From NCBI GenBank assembly GCA_963811055.1, contig CAWEPQ010000019.1, positions 620,001-684,000 on the forward strand: a stretch of DNA of 64,000 nucleotides, in the 5' to 3' direction. The notes beneath the pieces were generated by a model. That model made no database searches. It had not been told where the DNA came from and was given only the letters and a program-made list of their open reading frames with translations. The stretch comes from JACVRW01 sp963811055 (GTDB taxonomy: Bacteria > Actinomycetota > Thermoleophilia > Solirubrobacterales > Thermoleophilaceae). A program made the position numbers and the translations under genes. Below are positions 26,318 to 35,104 of this stretch, piece after piece. The number at the start of each line of letters is the position of its first letter. Position 1 is the first letter of the stretch.

Positions 26318-26506
26318 CTAGGACTCGGGTCTGGCGAACAGAAACACGTAGACGCTGGTGTCTGTCCCAGGGTCATGGTCGCTGTGCATCGCCACAACCA
26401 TTCGTCCCGTGGTCCGTTCGACGAGGCTCGAGATCTCGGTCTGGTGAATGGCCTTGACCGTTCGCCGAACCTCCTTGACGAGGGCTCCCTCACCGTTTGC
26501 GGCCAA
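26318..26506 (-). pseudogene. DUF2294 (MpsC-like) C-terminal fragment
   Basis: A 62-residue piece, GALVKEVRRTVKAIHQTEIS then LVERTTGRMVVAMHSDHDPG and VYVFLF, matches the second half of the DUF2294/MpsC domain (RR at the helix, tGR.V.a..SDh, vfvl). The first half is not seen in the same frame; upstream sequence in the neighbouring frames is unclear. It could be a truncated gene starting at 26506 or the tail of a frameshifted one. Function of the family is poorly known. Confidence 0.5.
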
Positions 26507-26671
26507 GGTTCGTACTACCGCTTCGAATGGCCCAGACGGACCCGTAAGCCTGCTGTACGACCTGTTCAGAGGCCACCGCCAGCTGGTCGTATACCGGTTG
26601 CCTTCTAAGGGCCGGAGCAGGCTGCTGGCGGGCGGGCACCTCTGGCATACGCACGGCCACCCTAGTTGGGC

Positions 26672-26799
26672 TCAGCCGTTGCCGCACTCAGGACACGGCG
26701 GCAGGCTCTCGGTTGAGCCCACGTCAATGGTGTTGCCGCACTGGGTGCACTTGTAGTGCCGGCCGATTCATCACTGCCGGACGGGACTGGCTCTGCCAT
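26672..26799 (-). pseudogene. Small zinc-ribbon protein, frameshifted
   Basis: A good start (ATG at 26799 after GGGAGGCAG) opens MAEPVPSGSDESAG. One base off, from about 26760, runs HYKCTQCGNTIDVGSTE then SLPPCPECGNG and a stop at 26672. The two CxxC knuckles 16-17 residues apart form a zinc ribbon, and the GSTESLPPCP wording is common in small actinobacterial ribbon proteins. So a single frameshift at GCCGGCC splits an otherwise complete protein of about 42 aa. Too short for standard ORF calls. Confidence 0.6.
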
Positions 26800-26827
26800 A
26801 TCTGCCTCCCTCGTAGTTGGGTGATCC

Positions 26828-27013
26828 CTATGAGGCCTGGTCTTCGCCGGCGCTCTCCTCGTCGTGCTCGGCATCGCCGATACCGCTGTGCACGTCGTCG
26901 GGCGTCGGCGGCGGTCCGCCCGCCGGATCCTCTGGGTCGCCGGCGGGTGTCTCGGGATTATCGAGTCCGTCGTCCGGGGTGGGCTCATCGGGTTCCTGCG
27001 GCGGGGTTTCCAT
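26828..27013 (-). CDS. Small acidic, proline-rich protein
   Basis: A 61-aa frame from ATG 27013, rich in Pro, Asp, Glu and Gly (DEPTPDDGLDNPETPAGDPE, ending DEESAGEDQAS), with no hydrophobic segment and no recognised domain. It looks disordered. The composition bias is not shared by the other frames, and the ribosome site is weak. It lies directly upstream of the zinc-ribbon locus on the same strand. Could be real or chance. Confidence 0.4.
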   Translation of the reverse strand: METPPQEPDEPTPDDGLDNPETPAGDPEDPAGGPPPTPDDVHSGIGDAEHDEESAGEDQAS

Positions 27014-27239
27014 GAGCGCCCTGTTCCCCCGCCGAGCCCACGAAACGTCGACGCGTGGGCCGAGCCGGGCAGCTCGACCCGGATCGGGCCTGCCCGGACG
27101 GCCAGATGAGACCGATACAGAAACGGACGGGTTGGGTGAAGTTCGCCCCCAGAATTGGTTGTCGGCTGTGCTGCCGGGTATCGCATGCCGAGAGGACTGT
27201 GACGCCAGCGCGAGAAGCGATAGGAGTGAAGGCGGAGGC

Positions 27240-27869
27240 ATGAGCACACAACCCATTAGCCAAACCAAGGGCAGCTCGATCGGGATAGACGAGCGGCGTC
27301 GAAGGCCAGATGACCTTGACGCTGAGGAGAACGAGCGCTGGAAGCAGCAATGCGCCGAACTCGATCGGGCGCTCGGGCAAGGAGATGCGGCCCGCGCGCT
27401 ACACGCGCTAGCCATGCTCGACCGGCTGCGCTACGGCTGCACTAGATGCCGCCGCATAGGTTTGCGGCTAGACCGGGTAGGAGTAGGGTCGGTCGGCTGC
27501 TCCATGGTCGCCGACCACCCGCACCTGGGGTTTAAGCGCCTGTTGGCCGCCACGCTTGTCCCGGTGATGGGCGCAGGCTGCCTGGTGTTGTGGATTGGCA
27601 TCCCGCTGGCCTGGCTGCGCATCGGCTCATGGTTCAGCGACACCGGCCCCGTCGTGATGGTCGTGGCGCTGGTTGCCTGCCCGATCACGATGGTGGTCTG
27701 GGGCTGGGCGCTATATCGCGTCAACGATGTCTACGTTCAGCTGACCGGACAGGAACGCCCGGTGCTCGACGCGATGCTGGTCGTGTCGGTCCTGTTGGCG
27801 ATTCCGGCGATGGCCATCTGGTTTTTCGTCTTTGCCCCTGGCCAGCAATCGCCCACCGGTCCGTTCTAG
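27240..27869 (+). CDS. Unrecognised membrane protein
   Basis: A 209-aa protein. The first ~75 residues are soluble and charged, with a helix rich in Glu/Arg (LDAEENERWKQQCAELDRAL). CTRCRRIGLRLD follows, a single CxxC that might bind metal with other ligands. Three hydrophobic segments follow at about 103-122, 135-160 and 180-200. ATG has GGAG-type ribosome sites upstream. No family recognised and no obvious partner; it is one of the few intact genes in the 24-31 kb zone. Confidence 0.65.
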   Translation: MSTQPISQTKGSSIGIDERRRRPDDLDAEENERWKQQCAELDRALGQGDAARALHALAMLDRLRYGCTRCRRIGLRLDRVGVGSVGCSMVADHPHLGFKRLLAATLVPVMGAGCLVLWIGIPLAWLRIGSWFSDTGPVVMVVALVACPITMVVWGWALYRVNDVYVQLTGQERPVLDAMLVVSVLLAIPAMAIWFFVFAPGQQSPTGPF

Positions 27870-27959
27870 GCATCACGGCGAAGCGCCCGCGCCAGGGCCA
27901 GGTGATTGCCGAGGCTCTGTCGCTCAGTTAGGCTCGCGCAATCCGGCCCACCTGAACGC

Positions 27960-28644
27960 GCGGGACACGGCTCTCGCCTTCGGTGCGCTCGCGATCGCCA
28001 CCGCAGGCGCGAGGATCCTCGGCCACCGGAGTCACCCTCCAGGCCAACGTCTGAGCTCGGAAGCCGAGGCCACCTACTGGTTCGAGTACGGAAAAACCAG
28101 CGCCTACGGGAGCGCCACACCTAAGCGCACGATTGAGCTAGAGGACCAAGCCGAAGCGGTGTCCGAACCCCTCACCGGCCTCTCGCCCGACACGAGCTAC
28201 CACTTCCGCGCCTGCGCCAGTGACGAAGAAGAGGATCCCCCGCGTGTGAACTGCTCCGGCGACGCGAAGTTCGGCACGGTCGGGGACTCTGTGTCGGGAT
28301 ACGGCAGCGTGCACTTCCCGACCGGAACCGGCCCGGGCAGAATCGTCGCTGAAATGGACTTCGTGGATGTCCGCAGCGGCCCCGCAGGCGAGAACCCCGC
28401 TGGCGTCCTCCGCATGTATGGCGGCGGTGGGCGAGGGCTTGAAGGAGCGGCACGTGGATGGGAGTTCATCCCCTGGCAGCCACCGACGACTTCGATGCCG
28501 ACTTTGGAGTCGACCAGTGGCAATGGGCACAACGCGTTCATCCGGGAAGGGGACCGCATCTTCCGTACCTACTTCGTCGACGCGCGTGGCGACCACTCGT
28601 GCGCGGAGACAACTTCGAACTGGATGACGCTCCGTAGCGGCTAA
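27960..28644 (+). pseudogene. Fn3-like lipoprotein paralogue, broken N-terminus
   Basis: The open part reads ATYWFEYGKTSAYGS, LTGLSPDTSYHFRACASDEE and VDVRSGPAGENPAGVL. This is the same layout as the lipoprotein at 31585 (DYWFRYG, LEPDTRYGWQVCAADEEED, SVRSGPDGENPSG). Upstream, a signal-like TALAFGALAIATAG is in one frame and the joining TGVTLQANV in another, followed by a stop. At least two frameshifts therefore separate the leader from the body near 28010-28065. The body ends at TAA 28642. Confidence 0.6.
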
Positions 28645-28887
28645 CGGACCAGCCGAGAAACGCGCCGGCGCGCGGCGGTGACCGTGCCGACGACCCATAT
28701 CCCGATCGCTAGATCGGGCGACCGTCCGGCATACGGGCGGCCACGCTAGACAGACAAAGACGCCCTTCCGAGGAAGTGAGACACCGCTGCCCCGAAGCTC
28801 TCGCCGGGTGTCCGGTTTTCCAACTTCCGAGGTAGCGAGCGGCCCGTCGGGCGCGTTCCCGCAAGCAGGCTGGGTACGGGGGCAGCC

Positions 28888-29262
28888 ATGGCGGATTTGG
28901 AGGTCTTTGACGTCGTCGAGCTGATCGTCGTTCATGGCCGATTTGATGCGGGCACCACGGCGTCGGTGCTTGAGCGGCCGAGGGACGGCGGCGTTGTAGT
29001 CGAGCTGCTCGACCGTGGCGGCTACACGATCGACGTCGCCACGTTGCCGATCGACAAAGTCAAGCTCGTGAGGCGCCTGGGCAGCACCTGGACTCCGCTT
29101 ATCAGGCGACCCGATCGACGTGCCGACCGCAGCTCGGACGCCAACCGAACGCTGGCTCGCGCAGCGCGGCTGATATCGGGACCGGGCGGAGTGCGGCCCT
29201 CCAGCCTGGGTACTCGTTGCTGGCCCGCATCACTCCACCCAGGGGGTGCGGTTCCCCGGTGA
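28888..29262 (+). CDS. DUF4926-like small protein
   Basis: A 124-aa frame from ATG 28888. Residues about 5-62 (FDVVELIVVHGRFDAGTTAS, VVVELLDRGGYTIDVATLP) match the small beta barrel of DUF4926 proteins, which are usually only 60-75 aa. The remaining ~60 residues are Arg-rich and look non-coding, so the natural stop may have been lost by a frameshift. DUF4926 genes are often found near toxin-antitoxin or phage-like loci, but none is visible here. Function unknown. Confidence 0.55.
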   Translation: MADLEVFDVVELIVVHGRFDAGTTASVLERPRDGGVVVELLDRGGYTIDVATLPIDKVKLVRRLGSTWTPLIRRPDRRADRSSDANRTLARAARLISGPGGVRPSSLGTRCWPASLHPGGAVPR

Positions 29263-29418
29263 GGCCCCGCCTTCGGGCGGGGCCTCGACGTAGAGGTACT
29301 TGCGCGAAACACGTCCGGGTCCGCGCCCCAACGAGCGCATTGGCTGGCCGGACCACCTGTGCAGGTTGCTCCACAGGTACGCTCGGCCCATGTCGCCTAC
29401 CGAGGGAGCCCGTCCCAG

Positions 29419-29819
29419 GTGATCTTCCTGCGACCGGGCGACGGCCGTTCGTACCAAGCGGGTCCAATGCGGGCAGTGTTCAAGGCGGACGGCGCCGAGA
29501 CCGAGGACCGCTACTGCGTTTCCGAGTGGTGGCTGGAGGCAGGCGATTCAGGTCCGGGTCCGCATTCTCACGAGGACAACGTCGAGATTTTCTACGTGAT
29601 CGAGGGAACCATGAGTTCCTCGCCGGCGACACGTGGCTGGATGCTCGGCGCGGTTCATTCTTGCGTGTGCCGGCCGGAGTCACGCACGACTTCAAGACAG
29701 GAGCACGGCCCGATCAGGCGCTCTCAACCTCTTCATGCCGGGGAGGGTTCGAAGTGCTAATGCCGGCGATCATCGACTACTTCGCGAAGCAGAGCCCCTC
29801 GGAAGCAAGCGAGGGGTAG
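29419..29819 (+). pseudogene. Cupin-domain protein, multiple frameshifts
   Basis: The cupin fold is readable in pieces: VIFLRPGDGRSYQAGPM and GPGPHSHEDNVEIFYVIEGT in the first frame (metal motif HSH..E), then FLAGDTWLDARRGSFLRVPA and GVTHDFKTG in a second, STARSGALNLFMPG in a third, and GFEVLMPAIIDYFAKQ back in the second. Breaks fall near 29610, 29697 and 29740. With three or more frameshifts in 400 bp it cannot make the ancestral protein as sequenced. Confidence 0.7.
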
Positions 29820-29869
29820 CTGCTCCAGCGCCTTTCCCGGGGGGTCCGACAAGTCCGCGGGCGGACTCG

Positions 29870-30267
29870 GCCGAGACGTGGTCCTCTCGCCGGCAGTTCG
29901 GCGATCGCCTCGATCGAGATGAGCAGGCCGTGGGGCAGCCGGACGTGGGCTGGGGCGGAACGGGCGGCGCCGGATCGGGCATGTGGCGGGCGTAGACCTC
30001 GTTGAGCCGGGCGAAGTCTTCGACGTCGGCGTAGAAGATCGTTGTCTTGACCACGTCGGCCATGGACGCGCCGGCAGCGCCGAGCACGGCAGCGAGGTTG
30101 ACCAGCGCCTGGTCGGTCTGGGCCTCGATGCCCTCGGGGATCGTTCCCGTCGCGGGGTCGATCCCGGCCATGCCTGAGCAGAAGACAAAGTTGCCGGCCA
30201 CGATCGCCTGGCTGTACGGCCCGAGCGCTGCTGGGGCCTCATCGCTCGACACTGCCTCTCTCGTCAT
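29870..30267 (-). pseudogene. RidA-family protein, frameshifted
   Basis: From ATG 30267 (ribosome site AGGAGG) the protein reads as a good RidA: APAALGPYSQAIVAGNFVFC, GMAGIDPATG, VVKTTIFYADVEDFARLN. After RHMPDPAPP the frame fails. A different frame carries the rest: RSAPAHVRLPHGLLISIEAIAEL. The break is near 29955-29972 in a GC run. It is different in sequence from the intact RidA at 19928. The cupin pseudogene is convergent. Confidence 0.75.
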
Positions 30268-30378
30268 CGGCCGCCTCCTGTGGTGGATGGCGCAGCGTAA
30301 CGGCCGCGACCCCTCAAGCTGTCGAGACCCGGGAGCGCTAGCGCGCTTGCAGATTCGGCTCATCGTTCTTAGGATCGC

Positions 30379-31165
30379 GTGATGCGGGTGGGGGGTGTCC
30401 TTGCTGCTCTCGTGCTTAGCCTTGCTGCGGCTCCAGGCGCATTGGCGGCGTCGGCGACCTTGACGAGTCCGCCAAACGGGGCGACCTACTACACCGGCTC
30501 GGAGGTGTCCGCCGCGGTGCCGTGGTCCGGCACCTTCGATTACTCGCCCTGCTCGGGCAGCAACCTACTCCGGCCAGGTGCAGCGGTGGGACGGGCCCTC
30601 CACGTCGATGGGCACCTGGCCTTCGAACGGTGGCTCGACGACGGGGTCGATCTCGGGCACGAACAACCTCGGCGTCGGCGTCTACCGGTTCAGGGCCGCC
30701 ACCTTCTGCGGCTTCGACACCGTGTATTCGCCGGTGGCGACCATCCACGTCGTTGCCGGAAACCCGCCGCCTGGAGGTGGGGGGTCCGGGGGGCTCGACG
30801 CGCAGCTGCGGGCCGTCTGTGCCAAGGAGCGGGCCCTGATCGGTGAGCTCGCCAGGCTGCGCGACGCCAGCGTGAGACTCTGCCGGTGCTCGACTACGTC
30901 GAGCGCTTCGCGTCCGGTTCGGCGATCGCCGTCGGCGGCGCGGGACGTCTGGCCGGGAAGACCTTCACGACGCGGTCCGTTCGCGAAGGTGCTGAAGCTC
31001 GAGGGCGCGATCCTCAAGTTCGAGGGCAAGGTCGCAAAGGCGATGAGCAAGGACATGCGGTCGCAGATCGCCCGCAAGAGGAGTGGGAGGACTCACCGGA
31101 GGGCTATCCGCAGACGCGTACGGGGCGGCGGGTGGCTCCACTACCACGACGCGTATGACGGATAG
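30379..31165 (+). pseudogene. Secreted Ig-like protein, frameshifted
   Basis: It starts with a clear Sec signal (GGVLAALVLSLAAAPGALA) and an Ig-like start SATLTSPPNGATYYTGSEVS. At about 30560 the reading moves to another frame (TYSGQVQRWDGPSTS, NNLGVGVYRFRAATFC, PVATIHVVAGNPPP). A Gly-rich linker and a helix (LRAVCAKERALIGELARLRD) follow. Further shifts near 30885 and 30985 lead to a Lys-rich helix (KVLKLEGAILKFEGKVAKAM). The ancestral product was probably an exported protein of about 250 aa with unknown role. Confidence 0.6.
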
Positions 31166-31584
31166 CGCCGCGCCCTACGGGGGGGAGCAGCGCACGGCTA
31201 CGGCGCTTCGCGTCGCCGGCGACGACGGGGCGGCCCGCCGGCACGGCGCAAGCTGGCGGGGCTGATCGAGGACAACATCGGCGCGCGCATCGCGCTCGCC
31301 CGCCCGGGGTTGCTACACCACGCACGCCTGGCGATACGCATCTACCGAAGGACGTGCGCGGCCAGAGCTGGACGAGCCGCTACGTGGGCAAGACCGTTCG
31401 AAGCTCCTCACTGACCCGTCGCTCGGAAGGCCGAGCGGCGTGATAGCGTCTTCGCGCCCAGCCATTCAGCTGAGAAGGGGAACGACTCAAAACCTCGGTA
31501 CACCAATGGGAAAACTTCGGTATACGGATTTTCGTTCGACCGGGGTAGGGTGCGCCACCGCCCCCCGGACCGTTTGGAGTTCAC
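31166..31584. other. Region without a recognisable intact gene
   Basis: Nothing here reads as a convincing gene in any frame. Short sensible pieces on the + strand (KLAGLIEDNIGARIA around 31250) hint at further decayed coding sequence. Near the right end two imperfect direct repeats, AACCTCGGTACAC (31491-31503) and AACTTCGGTATAC (31513-31525), lie 22 bp apart upstream of the lipoprotein gene and may be its control region. Confidence 0.4.
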
Positions 31585-32286
31585 GTGAAGCGTCTCGTGC
31601 TTGCCCTCGTTCCTCTCGCCCTCGTGGTGTCCGGATGCGCTCTCGCCGAGCCGCTGCCGCCGACCGATCCGACCGAGGGCGGCATCACCTTGAACGCGAA
31701 CATCTCCTCGAGCGTGGATGGCGACATGGACTACTGGTTCAGGTACGGCGTGCCGGGCCAGGCGGCCGGCTGGGAGGAGACCGAACTCGAGCGCCTGCGG
31801 ATCGACAGCCGAGACCCGCGCCGGGTCTCGCAGGTTCTCAGCGACCTGGAGCCGGACACTCGCTACGGCTGGCAGGTCTGCGCCGCCGACGAGGAGGAGG
31901 ACCCGGCGCGCGTGGTCTGCTCGAAGGAGCAGCGCTTTGGCACCGTGGGCGACGAGGTCCTGGTCATCGCAGGCCCGCCGGGAAGCGGAACCGTGTCGAT
32001 CATCATCAGCGTTCGCAGCGGCCCGGACGGCGAGAACCCGTCCGGCTGGCTGCAGCCGGACGGTACCGAGGGGCCCCAGTACGGCGTGACCTGCCTGCGG
32101 GTGAGCGGCACCCACGTCTCGATCGGATACGAACAGGGCTTCCTCCAGTTGGACGGATCCGGAAGCGAGGGATCGGTGACCTTCGAGGAGCTGGCAGGCC
32201 GGAATCCGGCCTCATGCCCGACGCCGACCCCGGGGGCCGGAGACACGGCGCTCAGCGGCTTCTTCGACATCGAAGACGCGCCCTGA
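31585..32286 (+). CDS. Fn3-like lipoprotein
   Basis: A 233-aa lipoprotein. The signal peptide MKRLVLALVPLALVVSGC ends in a lipobox with Cys18. The body starts as an Fn3-like strand set (ITLNANISSSVDG, DYWFRYG, SDLEPDTRYGWQVCAADEEE) and continues with a beta-rich C-terminal half. It is related to the broken copy at 27960 and, more distantly, to the RTX-carrying lipoproteins at 38448 and 39323. Surface or wall location is likely; ligand unknown. Confidence 0.78.
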   Translation: MKRLVLALVPLALVVSGCALAEPLPPTDPTEGGITLNANISSSVDGDMDYWFRYGVPGQAAGWEETELERLRIDSRDPRRVSQVLSDLEPDTRYGWQVCAADEEEDPARVVCSKEQRFGTVGDEVLVIAGPPGSGTVSIIISVRSGPDGENPSGWLQPDGTEGPQYGVTCLRVSGTHVSIGYEQGFLQLDGSGSEGSVTFEELAGRNPASCPTPTPGAGDTALSGFFDIEDAP

Positions 32287-32294
32287 CGTACTGA

Positions 32295-32699
32295 ATGGAC
32301 CTGCCGACAGTCGCTTCAAAGCTCGACGAGGCGCTCGGGCTGACACTGGTCAGTGCCGAGGACGAGTTGGTCACGCTGCGCTTGGAGCCGAGGGAGGTCG
32401 GGGTCGTCGAGGACGACGAGCTCGACTACCTCCACGGCGGCACGCTGGCGACATGCGTGGACACGGCGGCTTGGTATGCGGCGGCGCGCGCGTCGCAGAG
32501 TGAGGACTGGCTCGTGGTCGGCCTTCAGCTCGAGGCCCTGCGGCTGGCTCGTGACGAGCCTCACCAGGTCACCGGGCGGTGCATCCGCGCCGGCCGGACA
32601 CGCGCGGTAGTCGACGTGGAAATCGCGTCGGAGCGCGACCCCAGCCGAGTCGTGGCCGTCGGCCGTGCGAGCCTCGCGCGCTCAGTGCGCGGCCGGTAG
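32295..32699 (+). CDS. PaaI-type hotdog thioesterase
   Basis: A 134-aa hotdog-fold protein. The motif DYLHGGTLATCVDTAAWYAA has the HGG..A..D pattern of the PaaI/4HBT family, with the active acid on the central helix. These hydrolyse acyl- or aryl-CoA thioesters in the cytoplasm. It starts 8 bp after the lipoprotein stop and converges with the sensor kinase, overlapping it by 18 bp. Pathway is not apparent from its neighbours. Confidence 0.85.
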   Translation: MDLPTVASKLDEALGLTLVSAEDELVTLRLEPREVGVVEDDELDYLHGGTLATCVDTAAWYAAARASQSEDWLVVGLQLEALRLARDEPHQVTGRCIRAGRTRAVVDVEIASERDPSRVVAVGRASLARSVRGR

Positions 32700-33749
32700 C
32701 TCCACCGTGGCGCAGAGCCCGCCGGCGGCGCGGGGCTCGAGGGTGAGGTCCCCGTCGTGTGCCTGGGTGATGCTCTTGACGATCGCCAGGCCGAGGCCGA
32801 CGCCCGCGTGGTCGGCGCGTATGCGTTCGGTGCCGCGGAGAAACGGCTCGGCCAGCGTGTCAACCACCTGTGGCGTGAGCTTCTCGCCGGTGTTCTCGAC
32901 GGTCAGCGCCACGCTCTCGTGGTGAGCGCTGGTCGTGACCCACACGGTGCCGTGCTCAGGCGTGTTGTGGACGATCGCGTTGTGCACGAGATTCGTGCTC
33001 AACTGCAGCAGGAGCGTATGTGAGCCGAGGGTGCGGGTCACATCGCCGGACGTCTCGATGGTGAGGCCTCGTCTCTCCGCGAGCGGGAGGAGGGTTTCCG
33101 TCGCCTCTTCCGCTATGAGGGACAGGTCCACGTGGTCTGAGGTGAAGGACCGCTGGTCGGCGCGGCTGAGCAGGAGCAAGGCTTCGGTGAGGCCGATCGC
33201 TCGGGTGTTGACGGCGTGGAGGCGGTCCACGAGTTCGTCGTAGCCGCGGTTCGGATCGTTCCGGGCCACGTCGAGCAGTGTTTGCGTGATCGCCAGCGGG
33301 GTGCGCAGTTCATGGGAGGCGTTGGCCGCGAAGCGCTGCTGTTCGGCCACGTGTGCTTCGAGGCGAGCGAGCATGGCGTCGAAGCTGTCGGCCAGCTCAC
33401 GGAACTCGTCTCTGCGGCCCGGCAGCCGGATTCGGTGAGACAGCGATCCGCTCGCGGCGATGCGTGTGGCGTCTGCGATGCGGTCCAGGGGGGCGAGCAT
33501 GCGGCCGGCGAGAAACCACCCTCCCAGCAGGCCGAATACCAGCAGGAACGCCATCACCATGGCCGCGATCGGAGCGAAACTGCGCAGGAGGTCGGCGTGG
33601 CTGTGGACCACGAAGATCACACCAGGGTGCACACCACGCGAAAGCGAGAAGTACCCGGCGGCGAGCAGCACGGCACCCGCGACCATCAGGAAGCCGGCGT
33701 AGCTGAGGGTGAGCTTGAGGCGGGCGCTCAACCCGGGCGCTCTATCCAT
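32682..33749 (-). CDS. Sensor histidine kinase, HisKA/HAMP type (VanS-like)
   Basis: A 355-aa membrane kinase. Membrane segments are at about 13-34 and 58-80, with only ~23 outside residues between them, so it probably senses at or in the membrane. HAMP follows (81-135), then the phosphoacceptor His146 in ASHELRTPL, the N-box NLVHNAIVHN (253-262) and the G-box GVGLGLAIVK. ATG at 33749 overlaps the response regulator stop by 8 bp. Short-loop kinases next to VanY are seen in cell-wall stress systems, but that role is inferred. Confidence 0.9.
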   Translation of the reverse strand: MDRAPGLSARLKLTLSYAGFLMVAGAVLLAAGYFSLSRGVHPGVIFVVHSHADLLRSFAPIAAMVMAFLLVFGLLGGWFLAGRMLAPLDRIADATRIAASGSLSHRIRLPGRRDEFRELADSFDAMLARLEAHVAEQQRFAANASHELRTPLAITQTLLDVARNDPNRGYDELVDRLHAVNTRAIGLTEALLLLSRADQRSFTSDHVDLSLIAEEATETLLPLAERRGLTIETSGDVTRTLGSHTLLLQLSTNLVHNAIVHNTPEHGTVWVTTSAHHESVALTVENTGEKLTPQVVDTLAEPFLRGTERIRADHAGVGLGLAIVKSITQAHDGDLTLEPRAAGGLCATVELPAAH

Positions 33750-34401
33750 CGATGCGGTACCCCACACCGGCCACTGTGGCGATGAGCCAGGGCTCGCCGA
33801 GCCGTTTGCGCAGTCCGGAGACAGTGATGCGCACGGCGTTGGTGAACGGGTCCGCGTTCTCATCCCACGCTCGCTCCAAGAGCTCTTCGGCACTGACGAC
33901 GCCGCCTTCGGCCGTGACGAGGACTTCGAGCACCGCGAACTGCTTGCGGGTCAGCGGGACGTAGCGGCCGTTGCGGTAGACCTCGCGGCGGAACGAATCC
34001 AGTCGGAGGCCCGCGATCTCTTGCACTGGCGGCCTGTTGTGTGCACGCCTGCGGTCGAGCGCTCTGAGACGGAGCACGAGTTCTTGGAGTTCGAACGGCT
34101 TCGTGAGGTAGTCGTCGGCCCCGAGCCCGAACCCGGTGGTCTTGTCGTCGAGACGGTCGGCAGCAGTGAGCATGAGGATCGGCATGCCGCTGCCGGAGGC
34201 GACGATTCGCTTGGCGATCTCGTCACCGGAGGGCCCGGGGATGTCGCGGTCGAGGACGGCGATGTCGTAGGCATTGACGCTCAGCAGCTCCAGGGCGGCG
34301 TGGCCGTCACCCGCGATGTCTGCCGCGATCGCTTCCAGGCGGAGACCATCGCGAATCGCCTCCGCCATATAGGGCTCGTCCTCGACGACCAACACGCGCA
34401 T
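33742..34401 (-). CDS. OmpR/PhoB-type response regulator (VanR-like)
   Basis: A 219-aa regulator. The receiver has acidic EDE (7-9), phosphoacceptor Asp51 in VLDRDIPG, Thr79 and Lys101 in LTKPF. The C-terminal winged helix covers about 125-219 (VPLTRKQFAVLEVLVTAEGG, AVRITVSGLRKRLG). It is the first gene of the kinase pair and divergent from the VanY-like gene. Direct repeats in the shared upstream region are its likely sites. Confidence 0.92.
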   Translation of the reverse strand: MRVLVVEDEPYMAEAIRDGLRLEAIAADIAGDGHAALELLSVNAYDIAVLDRDIPGPSGDEIAKRIVASGSGMPILMLTAADRLDDKTTGFGLGADDYLTKPFELQELVLRLRALDRRRAHNRPPVQEIAGLRLDSFRREVYRNGRYVPLTRKQFAVLEVLVTAEGGVVSAEELLERAWDENADPFTNAVRITVSGLRKRLGEPWLIATVAGVGYRIDG

Positions 34402-34421
34402 GCTCCGATGCTAGGGCCAGC

Positions 34422-34452
34422 GCATATCGCCGGCATATGGAAAACCGCATAC
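34422..34452. promoter_or_regulatory. GCATAT direct repeats in the divergent control region
   Basis: GCATAT at 34422-34427 and 34433-34438 (11 bp apart), with GCATAC at 34447-34452. One helical turn between repeats is typical of OmpR/PhoB-type binding. They lie between the response regulator start (34401) and the VanY-like start (34487). Confidence 0.5.
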
Positions 34453-34486
34453 GTGCCTGCAACAGCGCGCTGCCTTCAATGGCGGC

Positions 34487-35104
34487 GTGATGATCTATAG
34501 GCAGCCACCACGGATCCAGATCCGCTGGATCCGCGTCGCCGTCCTGGTGGTCGTTGTCGCGACGATCGCCGTAGTCCTCGGCCAACAGTCGCCAGGGTCC
34601 TCGTCCTCGACGGGCGCGCCACCTGTCGAGGGCCATCGCAGTGAGCCCTCTGGTCCGCTCGGCGAGGCTGACGGTGCCGTCCCCGACGACACGACGGTCT
34701 TCGACAACGAGGTTCCCGGTGTGGCCAACCTCGAACCAGCTCTCCTCGGTGCCCTCCGTCAGGCCGCGGCGGATGCCGCGGAGGACGGGGTCGAGTTCGT
34801 CGTCGACAGCGGCTGGCGCTCCCCGGCGTACCAGGAGCAACTCCTCCATGAGGCGGTCCTGAAGTACGGCTCAGAGGAGGAGGCCGCCCGTTGGGTGCTC
34901 ACCCCCGACAGGTCTGCTCACGTGTCGGGCGACGCGGTCGACATCGGGCCGTCCGGTGCGGCGGCGTGGCTGTCCGGGCACGGCGCCGGGTACGGGTTGT
35001 GCCAGATCTACGGCAACGAGTCCTGGCACTACGAACTGCGTCCGCAGGCGACCGCGCAGGGTTGCCCTCCCACGTACTCCGACCCCACGCAGGATCCAAG
35101 TTAG
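34487..35104 (+). CDS. VanY-type D-Ala-D-Ala carboxypeptidase (peptidase M15B)
   Basis: A 205-aa enzyme (GTG 34487 or ATG 34490 as start). One N-terminal membrane anchor at about 14-32 and a Ser/Pro-rich linker precede the zinc peptidase domain from about 75. The zinc motif SAHVSGDAVD gives His145 and Asp152, and ESWHYEL gives Glu178 and His181. VanY enzymes trim the last D-Ala from peptidoglycan stems outside the membrane. The divergent VanRS-like pair is the expected regulator. No vanHAX genes are in the window, so this is wall remodelling rather than proven glycopeptide resistance. Confidence 0.88.
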   Translation: MMIYRQPPRIQIRWIRVAVLVVVVATIAVVLGQQSPGSSSSTGAPPVEGHRSEPSGPLGEADGAVPDDTTVFDNEVPGVANLEPALLGALRQAAADAAEDGVEFVVDSGWRSPAYQEQLLHEAVLKYGSEEEAARWVLTPDRSAHVSGDAVDIGPSGAAAWLSGHGAGYGLCQIYGNESWHYELRPQATAQGCPPTYSDPTQDPS

